From Rhizobacter sp. Root404 (GTDB taxonomy: Bacteria > Pseudomonadota > Gammaproteobacteria > Burkholderiales > Burkholderiaceae_C), in assembly GCF_001425865.1 (NCBI RefSeq), contig NZ_LMDS01000005.1, forward strand, positions 186,001 through 250,000: 64,000 bases of DNA, written 5' to 3'. Below the pieces are notes generated by a model. It made no database searches, was not told the DNA's origin, and saw nothing but the letters and a program-made list of their open reading frames with translations. Below, in pieces: positions 58,557-64,000 of the stretch (its first letter is position 1; the number at the start of each line of letters is the position of its first letter). Both the position numbers and the translations under genes were made by a program.

Positions 58557-59048
58557 TCACAGCATCGTCGGGTTCAGGCGCCAGACCGACACGGTCAGCG
58601 CGCTCGCGAACGCGACCCAGGCCAGGTAGGGCATGAGCAGCCAGCCCGCCAGCGGTCGGGCGCGCCAGAACGCGCGTGCCGTCAGCACGATCGCGAGCAG
58701 CAGCATCAACACCTCGGCACTGGCCAGTGCGCCCTGGTGCCAGCGGAAGAACAGCCAGGTCCAGAGCGCGTTGAGCACCAGCTGCACCGCATAGAGCGCC
58801 AGGGCAGGGCGCGCCGCCGGCAGACCGAGCCGGCGCACGACGAGGACGGCGGCCGCGGCCATCATCAGGTAGAGCGTGGTCCAGACCGGACCGAACAGCC
58901 AGGCGGGCGGCGCCCACGCCGGTTGCCGCAGGCTGGCGTAGTAGGCCTGTGCGTCGATGGATGCGGCGGCGCCGAGCGCGGCCGTCGCGGCCGTGGCCAA
59001 GACGATCAGCGCCGGAACTCCCCAGCGCGCGGCGGAGCCGTCGCTCAT
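58557..59048 (-). CDS. TspO/MBR family protein
   Basis: 163-residue five-helix membrane protein (translocator protein/benzodiazepine-receptor family). Conserved PAWAPPAWLFGPVWTTLY loop and NALWTWLFFRWHQ. Bacterial TspO binds porphyrins and sterol-like ligands and affects tetrapyrrole-regulated genes. Begins 4 bp inside the end of the pseudouridine synthase gene. Confidence 0.93.
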   Translation of the reverse strand: MSDGSAARWGVPALIVLATAATAALGAAASIDAQAYYASLRQPAWAPPAWLFGPVWTTLYLMMAAAAVLVVRRLGLPAARPALALYAVQLVLNALWTWLFFRWHQGALASAEVLMLLLAIVLTARAFWRARPLAGWLLMPYLAWVAFASALTVSVWRLNPTML

Positions 59049-60286
59049 TCGAAACGCTCGTCCGCGCGCAGGTAACGCCATTGCCCGGTCGGCAGGTCGC
59101 CCAGCATCACGTTGCCGATCCGCACGCGCTTGAGGCCGAGCACCTGCAGGCCGACCGCCTCGCACATGCGCCGGATCTGCCGCTTCTTGCCCTGGGTAAG
59201 CACGAAGCGCAGCTGGTCGTCGTTGACCCATTCGACGTGCGCCGGCCGCAGCGCCTCGCCGTCGAGTTCCAGGCCGTGGCGCAGCAGCGCGAGACCCGCG
59301 TCGGACAGGCCGCGCGGATCGACCGACGCGACCCGCACCAGGTACTCCTTCTCGACCTCGCTGTCCTCGCCGATCAGCTGCTTCGCGATCCGGCCGTCCT
59401 GGGTCAGCACCAGCAGGCCGACCGAATCGATGTCGAGCCGGCCGGCCGGCACGAGGTGGTTCAGGTGCGAGCGCAGGAAGCGCGTGCCGGAATGGTCCTC
59501 GCGCCACAGGCGGTCGGGGGTGACGAGCACGACGGCGGGCTCGTAGCCGTCCTCGGCCTGGCCCGAGACATAGCCGACCGGCTTGTTGATCAGCACGGTG
59601 ACGCGCTGCGCCTGCTGGAACTTTGCCTTGGCGTCGATCGTGATGCGCTGGTGCGGCAGCACGCGCGAGCCGAGCGTGCTGACGATCTGGTCGTCGACCC
59701 GCACGTAGCCCTTGGCGATCCACTCGTCCGCTTCGCGGCGCGACGCGATGCCCAGCTCGCTCATGCGCTTGGACAGCCGCATGCTGCCCGGGGCATGTTC
59801 GGTGTGCTCGAAGCGGTCGTCGTCATCGTCGTCGCGGTGGCCGCGGCGCGCGGCGCGCGGGTCGGGCCGGCCCGGCGCGCGCGAAGGCGGCCGCGGCTCC
59901 ACGCGGGGCGCAGGCCGCTGCGCCGGCGATCGGCCGGACGCAGGCGCCGGCGGGCGCTCGGTGCCGCGGGGCTCGGGGCGGCTGCCGAATGCGGTATTCG
60001 CGCCGCGCTGCGGCGGCGCCGACCGAGGTGCCGCGCGCGGGGCAGGGCGCGGCGGTGTCGGCGCGCCCTCACCACGACGCGTGAACGACTCGGGCGGCCG
60101 CTCGCCGAAGCGCTGCTTGAGCTGCTCCTGATAACGCGCTTCGCGCTCCGCGCGCTGTGCCTGTGCCTGCGCGAGCGTCGGTCGCGCCCCCTTCGCGCCG
60201 GCGCCGATGCCGCGCACCGGCGGGCGGTCCGCGGCAGGCGCGGCGCCGCCGGTGCCGGCGGGCTTCTTCAGTTTGATCGTGGCCAT
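59045..60286 (-). CDS. RsuA/RluB-family pseudouridine synthase with disordered N-terminus
   Basis: 413 residues. Residues 1-~168 are low complexity: Pro/Arg/Ala-rich, ending in a run of six Asp. Then an S4 RNA-binding domain (MRLSKRMSELGIASRREADEW) and the RsuA/RluB/E/F catalytic domain with the catalytic Asp in GRLDIDSVGLL and KEYLVRV. It modifies uridine in rRNA; target position not decided. Overlaps tspO by 4 bp. Confidence 0.92.
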   Translation of the reverse strand: MATIKLKKPAGTGGAAPAADRPPVRGIGAGAKGARPTLAQAQAQRAEREARYQEQLKQRFGERPPESFTRRGEGAPTPPRPAPRAAPRSAPPQRGANTAFGSRPEPRGTERPPAPASGRSPAQRPAPRVEPRPPSRAPGRPDPRAARRGHRDDDDDDRFEHTEHAPGSMRLSKRMSELGIASRREADEWIAKGYVRVDDQIVSTLGSRVLPHQRITIDAKAKFQQAQRVTVLINKPVGYVSGQAEDGYEPAVVLVTPDRLWREDHSGTRFLRSHLNHLVPAGRLDIDSVGLLVLTQDGRIAKQLIGEDSEVEKEYLVRVASVDPRGLSDAGLALLRHGLELDGEALRPAHVEWVNDDQLRFVLTQGKKRQIRRMCEAVGLQVLGLKRVRIGNVMLGDLPTGQWRYLRADERFE

Positions 60287-60350
60287 GGCGCGATTGGAGC
60301 ATGGTCGTCCGGTGCCTGCCGGCGCCGGCCGATGTGCGACGATTCGGGCC

Positions 60351-60734
60351 ATGCTCTCCGCCACGTGCCACTGCGGCGCTGTCCGCATCGAGATTCCACG
60401 CCGCCCGCGCCGGCTCACCAACTGCAACTGCTCGATCTGCCGGCGGCTGGGCACGCTGTGGGCCTACTACCCGATCGAATCCGTCAAGGTGATCGGCCAC
60501 CCGGCGCACACCGACGCCTATGTGCAGGGCGATCGCACGCTGCGCACCATCCGCTGTCGCACCTGCGGATGCACCACGCACTGGGAGCCGATCGACACGG
60601 TGCGCTACCGGCGCATGGGCGTGAACATCCGAAATTTCGACCCGGCCGTCATCGGCAATGTCCCGATCCGGCTGCTCGACGGTGCCGACACCTGGAAGTC
60701 GTTCACCTGGGACGACCGGCCCGGTCCACGCTGA
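60351..60734 (+). CDS. GFA (CENP-V/Gfa) family zinc protein
   Basis: 127 residues. Zinc-binding cysteines in CHCGAVR, NCNCSIC and RCRTCGC, the glutathione-dependent formaldehyde-activating fold. Enzymatic role is generally unproven for this family; it may bind glutathione adducts. ATG at 60351 has no clear Shine-Dalgarno sequence. Three bases before the GNAT gene. Confidence 0.9.
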   Translation: MLSATCHCGAVRIEIPRRPRRLTNCNCSICRRLGTLWAYYPIESVKVIGHPAHTDAYVQGDRTLRTIRCRTCGCTTHWEPIDTVRYRRMGVNIRNFDPAVIGNVPIRLLDGADTWKSFTWDDRPGPR

Positions 60735-60737
60735 GCC

Positions 60738-61301
60738 ATGCCGTTTCCGGTCATCGCCCCGATCCGCACGGCGCGCCTGCTGATCCGGCCGATCGTGGCG
60801 TCGGACCTGGCGGACCTGATGGCGGTGAATGGCGACCCGCACACCACACGCTACCTGCCCTATGCGCACTGGCAGTCGCTGGACGACGCCGCGGCGTGGC
60901 TGAAGCGGATGGACGCGCTGGCCGCGGCCGGCACCGCGCAGCAGTACGTGCTCGAACGGGCGTCGGACACCAAGGTCGTCGGAACGATGCTGCTGTTCAA
61001 GTTCGACGAGGGCAGTGCGCGGGTCGAACTCGGCTACGTGCTCGGCCACAGCCACTGGCGCCAGGGGTTGATGCGCGAGGCCATCCAGGCCATGTGCGTT
61101 CACACGTTTGCGGCCGGCGTGCGACGCATCGAGGCCGAGGTCAACCCGCTCAACGAGGCGTCGTGCGCCTTGCTGAGCCAGATCGGCTTCGTGTACGAAG
61201 GTACTTTGCGCCGCCGCTGGGTGACCAAGGGCGTGGCGCACGATACGCGGGTCTTCGGACTGCTGGCCGACGACGACGTGACCCCGACATTGCCGGCTTG
61301 A
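60738..61301 (+). CDS. GNAT acetyltransferase, RimJ/RimL type
   Basis: 187 residues. Begins with IRTARLLIRPIVASDLADL, typical of RimJ/RimL; acetyl-CoA site around LGHSHWRQGLMREA. May acetylate ribosomal proteins or small molecules. Follows the GFA gene closely on the plus strand, so the two may be co-transcribed. Confidence 0.9.
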   Translation: MPFPVIAPIRTARLLIRPIVASDLADLMAVNGDPHTTRYLPYAHWQSLDDAAAWLKRMDALAAAGTAQQYVLERASDTKVVGTMLLFKFDEGSARVELGYVLGHSHWRQGLMREAIQAMCVHTFAAGVRRIEAEVNPLNEASCALLSQIGFVYEGTLRRRWVTKGVAHDTRVFGLLADDDVTPTLPA

Positions 61302-61312
61302 GCATTGCAAGT

Positions 61313-61333
61313 TGTCATTTCAAAAATGACAAC
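61313..61333. repeat. perfect inverted repeat in AT-rich gap upstream of pilin genes
   Basis: TTGTCATTT and AAATGACAA separated by three bases, in a locally AT-rich gap of ~190 bp. No T-run follows on the plus strand, so an intrinsic terminator is doubtful; an operator or a hairpin is possible. A second palindrome, TGTATTGATACA, lies at 61437-61448. No promoter could be assigned with confidence. Confidence 0.6.
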
Positions 61334-61494
61334 AAATGCAAACTAAGAAAACCCGCGCTGTTGCGCCGTAGGCAAGCGCCAAATTTGCACGTCGACGCCC
61401 GGCGCTCCGCCGGCGCGCGTGCAATACGCACGAGCGTGTATTGATACATCGTCGTTACGATTTGCACATTCCATGAAATGGCTCGTCGTTGTCG

Positions 61495-62070
61495 ATGTCA
61501 CGCAACCAAATTTCCAAGTCACCGAGTGCTTTTAGGCATCACCCGCCACGCGGTTTCAGCCTGGTCGAAGTACTGACTGTTGTCGCGCTGATCGCCGTCT
61601 GCCTGGCGCTGGCCGCGCCACCGTTGCGCGACATGATCCAAAGAAATCGGGTCGCCAGTCAGATCAGCACCTTCCGGATGGATCTGAAATTCGCTCGTTC
61701 GGAGGCGATGAAACGTGGACAGCCGGTCAGCATCTGCCCGAGCACCGACGGCACGACATGCCTGTCCGACAACAGCTGGCAGAACGGCTGGATCGTGTTC
61801 TACGACCAGAACGCCTCGGCCACAGTCGACGGCACCGACGTGATCCTGCGGCGCCGCCAGGGGTGGTCCGGCGGCGACACCTTCGCCGCGGCCCCGACAC
61901 TGACCGCCGTCACGTTCGGCCGCATGGGGCTCGCGTCCAATCTGGGCGCCGGGCCGTTCAACTTCGTCGCCCGCGCATCGACCTCGAGCACGTCTTCCAC
62001 GCAATGCGTGCTGCTGAACCAGGTCGGCCAGCAGACCGTGCAGTCGGGCGGGAGCGGATCGTGCACGTGA
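61495..62070 (+). CDS. fimT: GspH/FimT-type minor pilin
   Basis: 191-residue prepilin. Type III signal GFSLVEVLTVVALIAV (cut after Gly, with +5 Glu); GspH domain with RMDLKFARSEAMKRGQPVSICPS. Minor pilin that primes type IV pilus assembly. First gene of the fimT-pilV-pilW-pilX run. ATG 61495 preferred to TTG 61489. No good Shine-Dalgarno sequence. Confidence 0.92.
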   Translation: MSRNQISKSPSAFRHHPPRGFSLVEVLTVVALIAVCLALAAPPLRDMIQRNRVASQISTFRMDLKFARSEAMKRGQPVSICPSTDGTTCLSDNSWQNGWIVFYDQNASATVDGTDVILRRRQGWSGGDTFAAAPTLTAVTFGRMGLASNLGAGPFNFVARASTSSTSSTQCVLLNQVGQQTVQSGGSGSCT

Positions 62071-62618
62071 CCCGCATGACGCGTCGCCGGCGGTCGGGCG
62101 CGCAGCCCGGCTTTTCGCTGATCGAAGTGATGGTGACGCTGGTGGTCGTCGCGATCGGCGTGCTCGGCGTTTCCAAATTGCAGGCGGCCTCGGTGTCGAA
62201 CACGCAGGTCTCGCGGGTGCGGTCGCTCTTGTCGTTGCAGGCCGGCAGCCTGGCTGCGGCGATGCACGCCAACCCGATGTACTGGGCCAGCGGCAAGGCG
62301 CCGGCCAATTTCACGGTCGCCGGAACGACGGTCTCCGATCCCGGCGGGGTCTTGAGCGCCCCGCCCGGGAGCAGTTGTACCGGCACCGCGCCGGCGTGCA
62401 CGCCGGAGCAGATCGCCGCGCTCGACGTCCAGACCTGGGCCGGCAACCTGAGCACGCAACTGCCCACCTACTCGGGCACCGTGACCTGTTCGACCACCGC
62501 ACCGGTGACCTGCCAGATCAGCCTGAGCTGGAGCGAGAAGTACGTTGCGACCAATACCGCCAGCGCGCAGGCCACCCAGACGGGCACGCCGACGTTCACG
62601 CTGTTCGTCTCGCCATGA
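62061..62618 (+). CDS. pilV: type IV pilus minor pilin PilV
   Basis: 185-residue prepilin with GFSLIEVMVTLVVVAIGVLG as signal and hydrophobic stem. Four cysteines in the C-terminal half suggest disulfides (SSCTGTAPACTPE, VTCSTTAPVTC). A GTG at 62061 follows GGAG by six bases and overlaps the fimT end; an ATG at 62076 is the alternative start. Confidence 0.9.
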   Translation: MHVTRMTRRRRSGAQPGFSLIEVMVTLVVVAIGVLGVSKLQAASVSNTQVSRVRSLLSLQAGSLAAAMHANPMYWASGKAPANFTVAGTTVSDPGGVLSAPPGSSCTGTAPACTPEQIAALDVQTWAGNLSTQLPTYSGTVTCSTTAPVTCQISLSWSEKYVATNTASAQATQTGTPTFTLFVSP

Positions 62619-63349
62619 GGCCCGGCCGCGTTCGACACCAGGCCGGCGTGACGCTGGTCGAGATGATGGTCGCGCTGACGATCGGGCTGTTCGTCGCGCT
62701 GGCGCTCGGCTCGATCTTCGTCAATGCCAAGTCGGCGTTCCTGGCCCAGGATGCGCTGGCCAACCTGCATGACAACGAGCGCCTCGGGATCTCGATCCTG
62801 ACGACCGAAGTGCAGCTGGCCGGCTACTACCCGGACCCGAGCATGCGCATGCCGACGGACGCGCTGCCGGTGGACGACAACCCGCAGTCGCCGGTCCAGT
62901 TCGCGGCCGGGCAGGGCATCTCCGGCGCCACCGGCGTCGACGGCGCCAGCGACGCCCTCGGCATCCGCTTCGTCAGCGCCAGCGGCGACGGCCTGATGAA
63001 CTGCCAGGGCAGCGTCAACAGCGGTGGCGCCAACCTGCTCGTGACCAACGTCTTCACGATCAATGCGAGCAACCAGCTGCAATGCGCGGTCAACGGCAAC
63101 GCGCCGGTGGCGCTGGTCAACAACGTCTCCGGGATGACGGTGCTCTATGGCACCGACAGCTCGGCCAGCGGCAACATCGACAAGTACCTGTCCGCCTCCG
63201 CGGTGACCGCCGCCGGTCTGTGGGGCCAGGTCAAGTCGGTCCAGGTGCGGCTCACCTTCGCGAGCCAGTTCAACGCCACCCAGGTCGGCGCGGCAGCGAC
63301 CGGTTCGGCGACCTGGGTGCAGAACATCGGCGTGATGGGGGCGCTGTGA
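62615..63349 (+). CDS. pilW: type IV pilus minor pilin PilW
   Basis: 244-residue minor pilin with AGVTLVEMMVALTIGLFVAL and the family segment DNERLGISILTTEVQLAGYY. Overlaps pilV by ATGA. Acts with PilV, PilX and PilY1 at the pilus tip. Confidence 0.93.
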   Translation: MRPGRVRHQAGVTLVEMMVALTIGLFVALALGSIFVNAKSAFLAQDALANLHDNERLGISILTTEVQLAGYYPDPSMRMPTDALPVDDNPQSPVQFAAGQGISGATGVDGASDALGIRFVSASGDGLMNCQGSVNSGGANLLVTNVFTINASNQLQCAVNGNAPVALVNNVSGMTVLYGTDSSASGNIDKYLSASAVTAAGLWGQVKSVQVRLTFASQFNATQVGAAATGSATWVQNIGVMGAL

Positions 63350-63930
63350 GACGCCATCCACTTCGCCTCTCCCGACGTGGCCCCCGCGCCGGCAGCCGCG
63401 GCGTCATCCTGATCGTCGGCCTGCTGTTCCTGCTGGCGATCATCCTGCTGTCGCTCGCGATGGTGCGCGGCGTCGGATTGCAGGAAAGGACGGCCGGCGG
63501 CTCCCGTGACAAGGAGCGTTCCTTCGAGGCGGCGCAGGGCGCGCTGGAGTATGGCGAATGGTGGCTCTCCACCGGCGGCGGCGGCGCGTTCTCGGTGGTC
63601 TGCTCGACCCAGAACAATCCGATCAACGCGCTGGCCGTCTGCTCCAACCCGCTGAGCACGCCGGCGACCACGCCGTGGGCCGCATGGACCACCTACCAGC
63701 CGTCGACCAGCATGAACATCGCCGCCGGCGGCGGCGTGGGCAGCAATGGCGACGTGAACTACCAGGCGGCACCCGGCCTGTACATCTCGTACATCGGGCT
63801 GACGCCGGACGGCACCGGCACGCTGTACCAGGTCAGCGCGTTCAGCGGCGGCGGCAGCGCCGACACCATGAGCGTGGTGCAAAGCACCTACAAGCTGCAG
63901 ACGGCCGCCAGAGACCTCGGAGGTTTGTAG
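63346..63930 (+). CDS. pilX: type IV pilus minor pilin PilX
   Basis: 194 residues from a GTG at 63346 that overlaps the pilW stop by 4 bp. Hydrophobic SRGVILIVGLLFLLAIILLS and the conserved ERTAGGSRDKERSFEAAQGALEYGE. The Glu of the typical +5 position is absent, as usual in PilX. Its stop TAG shares its last base with the next GTG. Confidence 0.9.
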   Translation: MRRHPLRLSRRGPRAGSRGVILIVGLLFLLAIILLSLAMVRGVGLQERTAGGSRDKERSFEAAQGALEYGEWWLSTGGGGAFSVVCSTQNNPINALAVCSNPLSTPATTPWAAWTTYQPSTSMNIAAGGGVGSNGDVNYQAAPGLYISYIGLTPDGTGTLYQVSAFSGGGSADTMSVVQSTYKLQTAARDLGGL

Positions 63931-64000
63931 TGAACCGGTATGTCCCCCAGAAGAACATCATGAACTCCAGATTGCATGGGACCGGCGGCGTCATCGCGCT
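63930..64000 (+). CDS. start of next pilus gene, probably pilY1 (partial)
   Basis: A GTG at 63930 follows a GGAGG Shine-Dalgarno sequence by 8 bases and stays open to the window edge (23 codons, NRYVPQKNIMNSRLHG..., rising hydrophobicity at the end). The position directly after pilX is that of pilY1, the pilus-tip adhesin; the sequence itself is too short to prove it. An ATG at 63960 is a second start option. Confidence 0.55.
   Translation, partial: MNRYVPQKNIMNSRLHGTGGVIA

Overview
The window is a continuous stretch of GC-rich (high GC3) chromosome from a betaproteobacterium, almost certainly Burkholderiales and most like the Rubrivivax/Leptothrix/Methylibium type. The inference rests on gene order (trmD-rplS; ompA|gyrA-DUF2059-pheA-tyrA-aroA/cmk-rpsA-ihfB-lapA-lapB-rfaE1-hldD), the AroA-Cmk fusion, a barrel-less OmpA, and a tmRNA with an ANDSSYALAA-type tag. 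I see no insertion sequence, prophage, integrase, CRISPR array, rRNA or tRNA. Nearly all of it is coding; only the rhlE leader exceeds 300 bases without a gene.

Layout. 1-7.5 kb: trmD (cut by the left edge), rplS, a Nudix hydrolase, a CobD/AmpE-like membrane protein, rsgA and a Ste24-like protease (minus), orn, then the DEAD-box helicase gene rhlE behind a ~310-nt structured leader. 7.5-15 kb: transglutaminase, FKBP isomerase and gluQ (minus); a LysR regulator divergent from a pirin-DoxX pair with a perfect T-N11-A inverted repeat between them; DUF599 protein, egtB, trhO. 15-20.8 kb: dnaE overlapping a patatin phospholipase, then two paralogous exported ComEA-like helix-hairpin-helix proteins, one with a long Ala/Lys tail. 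20.9-34 kb: one long minus-strand block for heptose (hldD, rfaE1), LPS control (lapB, lapA), IHF-beta, ribosomal protein S1, aromatic amino acids (aroA-cmk, tyrA, pheA), a DUF2059 protein and gyrA. 34-39.8 kb: ompA, ubiG-gph, ssrA, an unknown membrane protein, a small unknown protein, thyA and an OmpA-type lipoprotein.

39.9-46.9 kb: an ABC exporter divergent from a MarR-controlled EmrAB-type efflux operon (marR, NodT-type outer-membrane factor, emrA, emrB) with a textbook promoter/operator. 46.9-55.8 kb: an AttH-like lipocalin protein, several small accessory genes, a PHB-depolymerase-type esterase, then an FtsX-like permease and its ATPase overlapping miaA. The AttH protein and the permease/ATPase probably form one split Att-like export module. 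55.8-61.3 kb: a class III-type polyhydroxyalkanoate synthase (phaC) beside a 120-residue protein that looks like a miniature PhaE, flanked by GNAT, TspO, pseudouridine synthase and GFA genes. 61.5-64 kb: the start of a minor-pilin operon (fimT, pilV, pilW, pilX and the first bases of the next gene, probably pilY1).

The most notable signals are: a recurring TANNNT box 6-9 nt before start codons that lack a Shine-Dalgarno sequence (a leaderless-transcript architecture at eight genes); the compact PhaC/mini-PhaE pair; the structured rhlE leader; the HhH protein with a histone-H1-like tail; the split Att module; and GyrA carrying Gln at position 83. No wholly new multi-gene system is obvious; the best candidates are the mini-PhaE synthase and the leaderless gene class.
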